NCBI RefSeq assembly: GCF_024396695.1
Contig: NZ_CP094359.1
Coordinates: 1,240,001-1,304,000, forward strand
Direction: 5' to 3'
DNA length: 64,000 nucleotides
From: Acidithiobacillus sp. YTS05
GTDB taxonomy: Bacteria > Pseudomonadota > Gammaproteobacteria > Acidithiobacillales > Acidithiobacillaceae
The notes beneath the pieces were generated by a model. That model saw only the letters and a program-made list of their open reading frames with translations. It was not told the origin of the DNA and searched no databases. The position numbers and the translations under genes are program-made. Below are positions 51,210 through 59,753 of the stretch, piece after piece. Within the stretch, counting starts at the first letter, position 1; each line of letters starts with the position of its first letter.

Positions 51210-51516
51210 AACGCCGACAGGGTTGTCGACGATGATGGCTTTTCCGTGTTTTTATCTCAACACCAAGTAATTCTCAAAAATTGTTGCTACCAGGTCTTGT
51301 GCACAAGAAATCTCTATCCGTTATGGTGGGTCTGTAGTATTTTGTAACATACTGTAACTTTGTTGCATATTATTACAAATAATAGGTTGATAGATATGGG
51401 TTTGGTGTCTACTATTACATCAGCTTTTACATTTATCTATGATATAACATAATATTATCATAGTCTAATTATACAGGTAAAAGCACGTTTTAAATTACTT
51501 CAGATAGGAGTTGACT
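51210..51516. promoter_or_regulatory. AT-rich tetH upstream region with promoter and palindromes
   Basis: Very A+T-rich compared with all neighbours. An extended -10, TGATATAAC, is at 51440-51448. It lies within a 27-bp palindrome, CTATGATA (51437-51444) and TATCATAG (51456-51463). Further upstream TTTGTAA and TTACAAA (about 51340-51375) flank two TGTAAC copies. These are candidate activator or repressor sites. No sigma-54 element and no rsrRS-like regulator genes are adjacent. Confidence 0.55.
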
Positions 51517-53010
51517 ATGAATGCAAAACAAATCTATGTAGCCGTAGCAATAGCAGCCTGGACGCCCGCCGGTGCGTTTGCTGGCACGATTCCCCTCGAT
51601 CCGACACACAATGCAATGGATCCGCAGAGCCCGTTTGCGACGCTATATCTGCCGCAGAATGCTCCGATTCAGGTGGATCAAGTGGGACCAGATTCTTGGA
51701 CCCATGCCTACGGTAATCCGGACCACAATGCGGCCTTTCCGATAGCGAAGAATGCACCAGAGTGGATCCGTCAAGGAGTTCGCTGGAATTTTCCGGAAGC
51801 CCGTGCCTGGCCCCTTAATGACGACCATCCCTATGGTGAGAAAGTGGATGGGTTGAAAGAGGCGTTGCCCGTTCAGACCCAGTTTTATGGTAATGCTCTG
51901 GGCGTATCAGTAGTACGCGGTGTTGTCTACGCTGAAAGCGATGATATGTTCGCCTATGCCATCAATGCAAAAACGGGAAAATTGATTTGGCGGACTAGCC
52001 CGGTTGCCAACACTCTCATGGGGAATCCTCTAGTGGTTGGAAATCGTGTTTTCCTATCCGCTGGCAGCGTTTCTTTCAATTTCGCAAACGTCATGGAGTA
52101 CAAGAGGAATCCAGAAAAGGCCGGTCGCGGAAAGGATATCAGTTACAACGGTGTGTTCTGTCTAAATCGGAAGACGGGAAAGCTGGAATGGAGCTTCAAG
52201 ACTGCCGGAGATGCAATGCCAACGCCTGCATACGCAGACCACTCCCTCTTCATCAGTACCGGCGACGGGAATATCTACAGGATATCTTCTGCGAATGGTA
52301 AGGAGGATTGGAAAACCCATGTCGGTGGCATTGCCAATATGTCCAGTCCAGTAGTCATGGATGGACGAGTATATGTCTCAATGTCTGTGATTCCCGGTCT
52401 GTATAGTCTGGATATCCATTCTGGTAAAGTAATCTGGAAAGGAGAAATCCCGGGGGCGGTGAATACTGGAATGGGGGATGTCTCTCCCGCAGCCGCAGAT
52501 GGCATTGTGGTAATGGATACTGTCGCAAACGCAAAAGTCGTCGACGGAAAACCAACCATGGAAACCATTGTGCGGGCCTTTAATGGCAAGACTGGACAGG
52601 TTTTGTGGACCGATAATCTGGGCCGCGGTCCAAAAATTCCCGCATTCAAAGGTGGTGTGCCGATGATCCACGATAATATGGTATACGTCGGTAGTCCCGT
52701 AACGTCTGATTATGCCGCAATTGATCTGCACACCGGTCAGGTAAAATGGACATGGAAAGTACCGAATCCTGGTCCAGCGGGTGCCGGTCGGGGAGCGCCT
52801 ACCTACTATCAGGGAACGCTGTATATCTCCACTGGGCCGGATATCTACGCGGTGAATCCTGATAACGGTCATCTCATCCATAGTTATCACGTAGGGGGAC
52901 GCTTTGGTATCGTGAACCCCACGATTGTTGGCGGTACCATGTATCTAGGAAACTCCTGGGACTGGGTAAATGCGGTACCGGTGAAGGATGTGAATCCGCA
53001 GTTTAGCTAA
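51517..53010 (+). CDS. tetH: Tetrathionate hydrolase
   Basis: Secreted or periplasmic enzyme of 497 residues that splits tetrathionate into thiosulfate, sulfur and sulfate, a key step in the S4-intermediate pathway of acidithiobacilli. A signal peptide (QIYVAVAIAAWTPAGAFA) is followed by an eight-bladed PQQ-like beta-propeller with repeated A-x-x-x-x-TGK-x-x-W blades (AINAKTGKLIWRTSP, LNRKTGKLEWSFKT, DIHSGKVIWKG, AFNGKTGQVLWTD, DLHTGQVKWTW). AGGAG precedes the ATG at 51517. It is followed by doxDA after 30 bases. Length and blade motifs match the Acidithiobacillus TetH family; quinoprotein cofactor use is not implied. Confidence 0.93.
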   Translation: MNAKQIYVAVAIAAWTPAGAFAGTIPLDPTHNAMDPQSPFATLYLPQNAPIQVDQVGPDSWTHAYGNPDHNAAFPIAKNAPEWIRQGVRWNFPEARAWPLNDDHPYGEKVDGLKEALPVQTQFYGNALGVSVVRGVVYAESDDMFAYAINAKTGKLIWRTSPVANTLMGNPLVVGNRVFLSAGSVSFNFANVMEYKRNPEKAGRGKDISYNGVFCLNRKTGKLEWSFKTAGDAMPTPAYADHSLFISTGDGNIYRISSANGKEDWKTHVGGIANMSSPVVMDGRVYVSMSVIPGLYSLDIHSGKVIWKGEIPGAVNTGMGDVSPAAADGIVVMDTVANAKVVDGKPTMETIVRAFNGKTGQVLWTDNLGRGPKIPAFKGGVPMIHDNMVYVGSPVTSDYAAIDLHTGQVKWTWKVPNPGPAGAGRGAPTYYQGTLYISTGPDIYAVNPDNGHLIHSYHVGGRFGIVNPTIVGGTMYLGNSWDWVNAVPVKDVNPQFS

Positions 53011-53040
53011 CACGAGATTGATCTCTACTTCGAGGTATAT

Positions 53041-54132
53041 ATGGCAACTACAATGCAAAGCAGTAGTCAGCAAGTCACTGAGAGCAAGCACTTGTGGCGG
53101 ATAATGGCCATTGGGATGCTGGCAGTGCGGTTTGTTCAAGGGTGGATATATTGGGGTGGTGGTTCTCGCCGCTTCATCTATGGTCCACAAAAAATTAATC
53201 CGGCTGGTCATTGGATGGCATACAAATTCCAAACCGCCATGCCGGGTGCGATCCTTGGCACTAGCCATCTCATTTCCTTTCTTCTGCACCATTTTGTTTT
53301 ACTGTATGCCGGAGTCATTATCTTCAGCGCCGTGGAATTAGTTTCCGGGCTGATGTTGATCTCTGGCTTTCTCACTCGTCTCGCTGCGCTTCTGACGCTT
53401 GGTTTGTCGTTCACTCTGATGCTGCTTTTTGGCTGGCAGGGGGCTACCTGTATCGATGAATGGACAATGGCGGCGTCCAACTTCGGTATGGGTATTGCTC
53501 TTTTTCTGGTCGGTGGTGGGGCGTATTCCATCGACAATTGGCTATTGAAAACCAAACCCGCGCTCGCAACCAAGGGATGGTTTCGCTGGTTGGGCGGAAG
53601 TGAGCCTTTACCCTTATCGGATCTTGCCTTCAAAAAACTGGCCCTGACGCTGTTCTGGATTGCCGTCATCTTTATCGTGGCGACCTATTCCTACTATCGT
53701 GGCTCTGTCATCACCCCCTTTCACGGCGACCCCACGGGGGTCAAGGTACATCACGTGCAAATGCGGAACCTGCAGATTGCGCCCGATGGGAGTGTTACGG
53801 TTCATATGTATGTGAACGCGGGTACGGCTTCGGTCCCGGCTCATATCATCTCGGCCCGTTTGTTAAATTATGCCGGAAAAGTTGTAGAGATATGGGATGG
53901 TAAACAGCTATCACACCTGGCTGCTAAGGAAATCGACAATGACTACGCCTATCAGCAGATCCGTCCTGACCCAATATTGGGCCTGAAAGCAGGGCTTGGA
54001 GCTGCTGCTACCGTGCATCTGCCGGTCAGTGATTCCTCCGGCTTCCTTGGCACCAGTGCCGGGCCGTACCAATTACAGATCCTGACCATCAATGGAAAAA
54101 CCATGTCTGTTTCCGGTCAGATAGAAGGGTGA
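53041..54132 (+). CDS. doxDA: Thiosulfate:quinone oxidoreductase, DoxD-DoxA fusion
   Basis: Membrane enzyme of 363 residues that oxidises thiosulfate to tetrathionate and passes electrons to quinone. The N-terminal DoxD part (residues 1-200) has four to five helices (IMAIGMLAVRFVQGWIYWGGGSRRF, LLYAGVIIFSAVELVSGLMLISG, LAALLTLGLSFTLMLLFGW, FGMGIALFLVGGG). After a further helix (LALTLFWIAVIFIVATYSYYRG) comes the DoxA-like periplasmic domain (VRMRNLQIA-type VHHVQMRNLQIAPDGSVTVHMYVNAG ... YQLQILTINGK). The fusion is the form known from acidithiobacilli. With tetH it makes a thiosulfate/tetrathionate loop. Confidence 0.93.
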   Translation: MATTMQSSSQQVTESKHLWRIMAIGMLAVRFVQGWIYWGGGSRRFIYGPQKINPAGHWMAYKFQTAMPGAILGTSHLISFLLHHFVLLYAGVIIFSAVELVSGLMLISGFLTRLAALLTLGLSFTLMLLFGWQGATCIDEWTMAASNFGMGIALFLVGGGAYSIDNWLLKTKPALATKGWFRWLGGSEPLPLSDLAFKKLALTLFWIAVIFIVATYSYYRGSVITPFHGDPTGVKVHHVQMRNLQIAPDGSVTVHMYVNAGTASVPAHIISARLLNYAGKVVEIWDGKQLSHLAAKEIDNDYAYQQIRPDPILGLKAGLGAAATVHLPVSDSSGFLGTSAGPYQLQILTINGKTMSVSGQIEG

Positions 54133-54148
54133 ACGGAGTTTTCTCTAT

Positions 54149-54175
54149 TTTGGCGTCCCGCCCTCGGGGCGCCAA
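54149..54175. terminator. Possible hairpin after doxDA
   Basis: TTGGCG...CGCCAA with an inner CCC/GGG pairing around CTC. No T-run follows, so termination may need Rho, or the hairpin protects the transcript end. Confidence 0.45.
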
Positions 54176-54289
54176 GCACAGACCAGCGATAGACTGCTGC
54201 CGTCTCTTTGCTCTGAATATGGTTTCCGGCCTTCATCCAGGCCCAGCGTTCAGATATACTGATTGAAGCCGATAGGTACAGGAGCGATT

Positions 54290-54532
54290 ATGGAAGCAGA
54301 ACACCAGGATCTATTGTCGGAATTTCCAGAATTGACCGAGAAAATGCAAGCGCTCAGGGAAGAATCTCCACACTTCGAGAAGTTGCTGAACGAGTTTAGA
54401 TCAGTCACTCTGGAGATCGAGCACATCGAACGGAGTGACGCTGCCTCAGGGAGCACCTCTTTGGAAGAGCTGAAGAAAAAGCGCTTGGCCATCAAGGATG
54501 AGGTCTATCAGATGGCGAGACTAGATCCCTGA
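54290..54532 (+). CDS. YdcH/DUF465-like small protein
   Basis: Helical protein of 80 residues: HQDLLSEFPELTEKMQALREESPHFEKLLNEFRSVTLEIEHIE and KKKRLAIKDEVYQM match the DUF465 (YdcH) pattern, a two-helix coiled coil of unknown function. AGGAG precedes the ATG at 54290. It is convergent with the Irr-like gene, 62 bases apart. Confidence 0.8.
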   Translation: MEAEHQDLLSEFPELTEKMQALREESPHFEKLLNEFRSVTLEIEHIERSDAASGSTSLEELKKKRLAIKDEVYQMARLDP

Positions 54533-54594
54533 ACCGAGCTCAGGGATCTTTCCTGGCTACCGCATGATCTAAACCGCGGAAGAAAGCAATGGCC

Positions 54595-55044
54595 TTATTG
54601 CCGCAGACGCGAGCCTTCTGACATCGGTTTGCGCTTGCGTACGCGCAATACGATGTCGACTTCTTCCAGCTCTGTGTCCTCCGGCAGCTGAGGTTGCTGC
54701 GCCAGCCGAAGGTGCTGGGCAGGGATATCCATCAGATCGCCAGTGTCGACGTAATAAAAATGGTGGTGCGGTGCAACATTGGAGTCGTAGAAGACCTTTC
54801 CGGGCTCCACAATGACCTCCCGAACCAACCCGTGTTGCGCAAACAGGCCCAGGGTATTGTAGACCGTGGCTTTGGATACGACGGCATAATCCGCGTTCAC
54901 ACGCTGCATAATTTCTTCGGCAGAGAGGTGGGCATGCTCGGCAAACAGGATGTACCCGATCTCCACCCGTTGACTGGTCGGGTTCACTCCTGCATCCCGC
55001 AGGGTTTCCAAAACTTCTTGTTTGTTCATAGGTCCCTTGCTCAT
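54595..55044 (-). CDS. Irr-like Fur-family regulator
   Basis: Regulator of about 149 residues. Winged helix (LRDAGVNPTSQRVEIGYILF, HLSAEEIMQRVNADYAVVSKATVYNTLGLFAQHGLVREV) and dimerisation/metal part with VFYDSNVAPHHHFYYVDTGDLMDIP. The HHH run and the lack of any CxxC zinc motif match the Irr branch, which controls iron metabolism and in rhizobia senses heme. A PerR-like role is the alternative. I used ATG at 55044 (MSKGPMNKQ). Upstream frames would overlap thiO on the same strand. Confidence 0.82.
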   Translation of the reverse strand: MSKGPMNKQEVLETLRDAGVNPTSQRVEIGYILFAEHAHLSAEEIMQRVNADYAVVSKATVYNTLGLFAQHGLVREVIVEPGKVFYDSNVAPHHHFYYVDTGDLMDIPAQHLRLAQQPQLPEDTELEEVDIVLRVRKRKPMSEGSRLRQ

Positions 55045-55084
55045 GTGCTTGTCCCAATACAAAATCTTTACTCTGTCCAATATA

Positions 55085-56227
55085 TTACTCTTTGCGTGCC
55101 AAGGGAAGAGCATAGGGACTCAGGTCCAGACTCGGAGTTCTATCGAGGACAAGTTCGGTCAGTAACTCGGCAGTAATCGGGGCGGTTGTCAGCCCATAAC
55201 GAAAATGACCGCTGGCGACGAATAGCCCATCCTGTCCTGGCACCTTGCTGATAAACGGAATGTTGTTTGGGCTGCCAGGGCGCAATCCAGACCACTGCTG
55301 GGTGACGGGGTAAGTCCGGCTTGCGGGAAACACGCGATGCGTAAATGCCAAAAGCTCCTGCGCTGCCTCCGGCGTAAATGACTTGTCAAAGCCGACGTCC
55401 TCACTGGTGCTGCCAACCAGGAGCTGCCCATCCTGACGCTGGACCAGATAATGCGCTCCCTCCAAAACGATCTGTGGCAGGGCATTTTTCTGACCCTGCA
55501 GAAGAAGCATCTGGCCCCGCACCGGGGTGACCGGGAGCGAGATACCCTGCTGCGCCAGAATTCTGCCCGTCCAGGATCCAGCACTGACGATGATTCGATC
55601 GGCGTAGTACCGCAGATTGCCAGCCAGCACCGCCCATTGCGTGCCTTCCTTTCGAATCTCGGTTACCTCAGTATGGTCCTGGGTATGAACTCCCAGCGCT
55701 GTCACATAGCGAAGCAGCCCGGAAAGCAGACGTGGATTTCGTATTTGGGCCACTTCCGGGCAGAACAGGGCGGCGTCGGCACGTAGCATAGGCGCCAAAT
55801 GCTGCATCTCCGTCGCCGTGTGCCACTGCCAATTTCGTCCCCAGGCCGCACCCCACGCTAGCACATCCCTTGGCAGAGGGGCCTCCTCGCTATCGAGAAC
55901 CCACATTCCCGACATCCGCCACTCGGGATCAATGCCTGAGGCATCCTGAATTTCGTTGGCGAAAGCCTCATAGCGGCGCATGCCTTCTTTTGCCAGCCGG
56001 AGTAGGGGAGGGAGATAGCGCCAGGCGTGCAAGGGACTGAGAATCCCGCCCCCCGCCCACGAGGCCTCCCGCCCCAGAGCGCCGCGATCCAGTATGGTGA
56101 CTTTCTTGCCGGCCTGGGCCAAACGCAAGGCGGCGCTCAGCCCGATAACGCCGGCACCTATGATCAGGACCTCTGCAGATCGGAGGTCAGTTTTAGAAAT
56201 CGATTCGGTAAAAGATATTTGCGCCAT
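55085..56227 (-). CDS. thiO: Glycine oxidase ThiO
   Basis: FAD-dependent D-amino-acid-type oxidase that makes iminoglycine for the thiazole part of thiamine. The product of about 380 residues has the dinucleotide fold (SAEVLIIGAGVIGLSAALRLAQAGKKVTILDRG), GREASWAGGGILSPLHAW, PVRGQMLLLQG, YLVQRQDGQLLVGSTSEDVGFDK and the C-terminal GLRPGSPNNIPFIS, HFRYGLTTAPITAELL. The start overlaps the tamB end by about 35 bases; ATG 56227 or GTG 56239 are both possible and both have weak ribosome sites, so expression may depend on tamB translation. No thiS or thiG is near. Confidence 0.87.
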   Translation of the reverse strand: MAQISFTESISKTDLRSAEVLIIGAGVIGLSAALRLAQAGKKVTILDRGALGREASWAGGGILSPLHAWRYLPPLLRLAKEGMRRYEAFANEIQDASGIDPEWRMSGMWVLDSEEAPLPRDVLAWGAAWGRNWQWHTATEMQHLAPMLRADAALFCPEVAQIRNPRLLSGLLRYVTALGVHTQDHTEVTEIRKEGTQWAVLAGNLRYYADRIIVSAGSWTGRILAQQGISLPVTPVRGQMLLLQGQKNALPQIVLEGAHYLVQRQDGQLLVGSTSEDVGFDKSFTPEAAQELLAFTHRVFPASRTYPVTQQWSGLRPGSPNNIPFISKVPGQDGLFVASGHFRYGLTTAPITAELLTELVLDRTPSLDLSPYALPLARKE

Positions 56228-59200
56228 CCTGCGTGCCACTTTCCGTTTGAATTTCTATATTGCGGGAAATTCGATATCGTAGACGTGCAACCGTACCATC
56301 ACCCAAGACAGACTGACCGACGCTGAAATATAAATTTGGAGTGATATAGTGTCCCAGGGTCACCATATCGGCGGCCAGTCCACTGCCGGAGCCACTGGAG
56401 CTTACGCCAAAATCGAAGCCGGCGCTGCTGAGACTGTTACCGAGTACTGCCGCGCGCCCCGCAGAAAAAAGTTGTCCTGCTGCGGCAGAAAGAACAGCAT
56501 CCTGGCTTTGCAGACCAGTACTCGGTGTACCTAACACGAGGTAAGAAAGGATATCGTTTTGCGCCATGCTTGGTTTAGAATATAAGTTGACCACCGGATG
56601 ACTAAGATTGCCAGTAACCCGGACACCGGCAAGAATCGTTTCATTAGCCACGGAAAAACTATCACTGTTCTTGATGCGACGCACCGCAAGTACGTCGAGG
56701 CTTGCTGCCTGTGGCGGACCATTGAAAAGAATTTTTCCTCTTTCAAATGTCAGCGAGTTGCCATAGATCTCATATTTTCCATCAACCATTTGTAGACTAC
56801 CCTGCAACAGTGGCGTGGTGGAGGGCGGCACCATGCGCAAATGCAAATCACCTTGCAGATCAGCATGTAGACCGCCAATCAACACTCGGGCATTTTTCCC
56901 GAGTCCGATATGCACGTCCACGGCCAGATCAGAAGGCGTAGTACTCTTTTTCGCTTCATGGACAAAAACGACGTCACTTGACGGCTTCGGTCCACCAAAA
57001 TCGGTTCCCAGAATCCGCAAACGTGTGGTTTCCACTTTTCCGGTTATCGCCAAGTTTCCTTGCTGGTGATGAATGTTGATGTCAGGATCAATGGCCGCTT
57101 GTACCTGCGGCAAATTGAGCGCGAGGAAGTTGTTTCCGGTAATATTGATCTGGTAGGGGACGCCCTTGGCGAAAGCGATATCACCGCTACCGTGCAGAGT
57201 GCCAGAGCCAGAGTGCACGACCAGACTTTTCAGGAGCAAATGATCTCCACTACCAGTGAGCTGGGCCTCAATATCCTGCAGATGCAGTCCGGCCTCGGGA
57301 ATATAACAGCCCAAACCGGAAGCGGTCGCCTGACCCTGCCAAAGGGGTTTTTCCCAGGTTCCGTCTGCGTGCAGGTTGATCGTGATGTCCCCTTTGGGGT
57401 CGACCTCAATATTTCCGGTTGGCAACTGCGAGAGCAAAACGCCCGGAATATGTCCTACGACAGCAGCATTGATCGGCTGCTGCGTGGGCGTCTTCCAGGG
57501 TAGTCGCAGCACGGCCGGACTATTTGCATCCAGTTGAAATGTTCCCAACTGATCCGCCAAATGCAGACTACTCTGCAGGTGCAGCCCATCCTTCTGCCAA
57601 TGCAGATCTCCGGAAAATTGTGTTATTGCAATCTGATGACTGGTATCCCCGGCCAACCAATGCAAAGCCGTGTCTTTCACCCCCCAGTCAGCCTTCAGTT
57701 GGCATATCCCATCGCAGCGACCATGCAGTTGTGCATTCCATCGACCACGAATTCCGGTACCCAGAGTTTTATCCCAAAAATCGAGCGGCAAGGCTGAAGC
57801 TTCCGCATCCAAACTCCCTTGAGACGATCCGGTGGTATAGTTGCCAGCAACGCGCACGCTGGCTCCGTTTGCGCCGTCGATGCGCAGCGTGCCAACGCTG
57901 ATAGCGCCCTGATTCCATTGCAGGGTGGCCGGCTGAACCAAAGACCATTGCCCAAATCTGGGATCCTGAAACCGTAATTGCGCCAGATGGAGTTTCCAAG
58001 CGGTAGCGTGCTGCAGAGTGCCGCCAAGAAACAAGTTCCGCTGGGCATCCTGCAGCGAAAGCTGAACGTCTGCCTGTTGCAAAGAGCCAGAGACCTTGCT
58101 GCGCAGATCCAGCTTCTGTCCATCCAGGGCCAGACCTGCGGCGAGAAGCGTCGCCTGGAGTTTGCCCCCCTTGCCCAGAGAACCGTCCAGATCCAGCCGT
58201 GCCAACGCATACTTTTTGTACTGCAATTGTGTTCCTTGCAGATGCAGCTCCCCCTGCCATTCCTGCCCATGCTGAGCGACCCATCCGTGTAATTTGCTTT
58301 TACCACTGGCTGCTGGCAATACGCCAGACCAGCGGTCCACTTGAGCATTGATGCTGAGGCGCTGGGCAAGACTGCCCTCTGCCTGTAATTGTAGTCCGGG
58401 GCCGGTCAGAACCGCTTGCTTCAGGTCCCAGGTTTTGCCAGAAAAGTGTAGCTCTCCCGAGCCTTGCAGCGTTTCCTGATAGATTTGGCTCGGCAGAAGA
58501 TTCCAACGGACATTCCCACTCCAACCAGAGGATGATGCAGCTGCATGAAGATCCATATCTGCAGAAAGCTTACCAGGAACCTGCTTAAAAATAGCCTGAA
58601 GAGGCACCTGCCGGAAGGCCAGATTGCCGCGCACCGACTCCGCATTTCCGAACGTAGCCTCTACCTTCGAGCGCAGAAGCTGGCCGTCCAGGAGATTACC
58701 ACTCAGTAGGAGTGTCACAGATTTCTGCAAGCCTGAAAAATTGGTGTTCAGCCTGCTTTTTCCGGATTCCAGGGTAAAGGTGCCCTGATAGCGGGATTCC
58801 GTTCCCGATCCGTGCCAGTTTGCCTGGATACCACTTTTCCCTAACGCTTCTGGCATCCCGACCCAGGCAAGATCTGACAATTTGCCCGCCGTCGCATAGT
58901 TGCCATGCAGGGTTTTGGGTAAATGTACAGAAATGGCGAGTTTTATCGGCTTGGCCAGCTTCTCGCTACTGAGCTTTGCCTGCGTCAGCTCTATTGCATA
59001 GGGGGCTATTGTCGCAGTTCCCTGAAGCTTTCCACTGATGTTTGCCTGATGCAGGGTGAGCGCGATGGGACCTCCGTAGCGTCCTCCAGACAAATCATGC
59101 CAATCCACTTGTACGTTTACCGCGGTATGGTCCGATTTTGCCGATTGCCAGTCGGCAACTAGACGGATCTTCCGTTGCTTGATGCCGGCGTTACCCGTAA

Positions 59201-59753
59201 GCCGCAATTTTCCGAAAGACCCCTGGCCTTGCAGATTCAGTATCTCTATAAGCCCTCTGTCCCAGGCGATCTTTTTGCATTCCGCCTGCTGCAGAAAAAA
59301 TGTTTCCTTGTCATTTTGGTAGATTCTGAGCCTATCAATCGTTAAAGGAGAGACTGATACACTGAAAATGTTTACCCAGCGCGGCAGTTCTGGCGGAGCC
59401 AGCGTCAGTGCAGTAGTTCTTGGTTTAGCTGGGGGTAAGCGAATATTTGCATTGCTGAGGGTGATCGTCGAAAACTTGATCTCTCCCCATAACAGTGCGG
59501 TTGGATTAAACTTCCAGGACAATTCCTGCGCATCGATGCTTGTGTTGTGATCCACATAGGATACGTCCTGCAGACGTAAACCATGTGCCAGGTTTCCGTG
59601 CAGACTCCGGTAGTGCAGACCGGGCATCAAGGATAGCGTCCAATTTGCGCCAGCGCTGGTCAGGAAGACCCAGGTAAAAAGCACAAAAATAGTAACTATA
59701 GGCAACAACAAGCCGGATAAAAATGCGCGAAATAGGATCTTCCGCCAACGCAT
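56193..59753 (-). CDS. tamB: TamB-family lipid-transport/translocation protein
   Basis: Large inner-membrane-anchored periplasmic protein of 1186 residues. One N-terminal anchor (LLLPIVTIFVLFTWVFLTSAG), then a long beta-taco built of short repeated strands, and a conserved C-terminal DUF490 domain (LLQGSLQMVDGKYEIYGNSLTFERGKILFNGPP ... SVGQSVLGDGTVARLRYRISRNIEIQTESGTQDGANIFYRIDF). It works with TamA to move phospholipids to, or proteins into, the outer membrane. The ATG overlaps the tamA stop by one base. Confidence 0.92.
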   Translation of the reverse strand: MRWRKILFRAFLSGLLLPIVTIFVLFTWVFLTSAGANWTLSLMPGLHYRSLHGNLAHGLRLQDVSYVDHNTSIDAQELSWKFNPTALLWGEIKFSTITLSNANIRLPPAKPRTTALTLAPPELPRWVNIFSVSVSPLTIDRLRIYQNDKETFFLQQAECKKIAWDRGLIEILNLQGQGSFGKLRLTGNAGIKQRKIRLVADWQSAKSDHTAVNVQVDWHDLSGGRYGGPIALTLHQANISGKLQGTATIAPYAIELTQAKLSSEKLAKPIKLAISVHLPKTLHGNYATAGKLSDLAWVGMPEALGKSGIQANWHGSGTESRYQGTFTLESGKSRLNTNFSGLQKSVTLLLSGNLLDGQLLRSKVEATFGNAESVRGNLAFRQVPLQAIFKQVPGKLSADMDLHAAASSSGWSGNVRWNLLPSQIYQETLQGSGELHFSGKTWDLKQAVLTGPGLQLQAEGSLAQRLSINAQVDRWSGVLPAASGKSKLHGWVAQHGQEWQGELHLQGTQLQYKKYALARLDLDGSLGKGGKLQATLLAAGLALDGQKLDLRSKVSGSLQQADVQLSLQDAQRNLFLGGTLQHATAWKLHLAQLRFQDPRFGQWSLVQPATLQWNQGAISVGTLRIDGANGASVRVAGNYTTGSSQGSLDAEASALPLDFWDKTLGTGIRGRWNAQLHGRCDGICQLKADWGVKDTALHWLAGDTSHQIAITQFSGDLHWQKDGLHLQSSLHLADQLGTFQLDANSPAVLRLPWKTPTQQPINAAVVGHIPGVLLSQLPTGNIEVDPKGDITINLHADGTWEKPLWQGQATASGLGCYIPEAGLHLQDIEAQLTGSGDHLLLKSLVVHSGSGTLHGSGDIAFAKGVPYQINITGNNFLALNLPQVQAAIDPDINIHHQQGNLAITGKVETTRLRILGTDFGGPKPSSDVVFVHEAKKSTTPSDLAVDVHIGLGKNARVLIGGLHADLQGDLHLRMVPPSTTPLLQGSLQMVDGKYEIYGNSLTFERGKILFNGPPQAASLDVLAVRRIKNSDSFSVANETILAGVRVTGNLSHPVVNLYSKPSMAQNDILSYLVLGTPSTGLQSQDAVLSAAAGQLFSAGRAAVLGNSLSSAGFDFGVSSSGSGSGLAADMVTLGHYITPNLYFSVGQSVLGDGTVARLRYRISRNIEIQTESGTQDGANIFYRIDF

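Noticed and set aside
48045..51258. Complete genomic island bounded by tRNA-Arg direct repeats
   Set aside because: The tRNA 3' end is not repeated elsewhere in the window, and the integrase is truncated, so island borders cannot be shown.
51340..51516. Sigma-54 promoter for tetH
   Set aside because: I looked for TGGC-N9-GC forms and found none with correct spacing; the extended -10 fits better.
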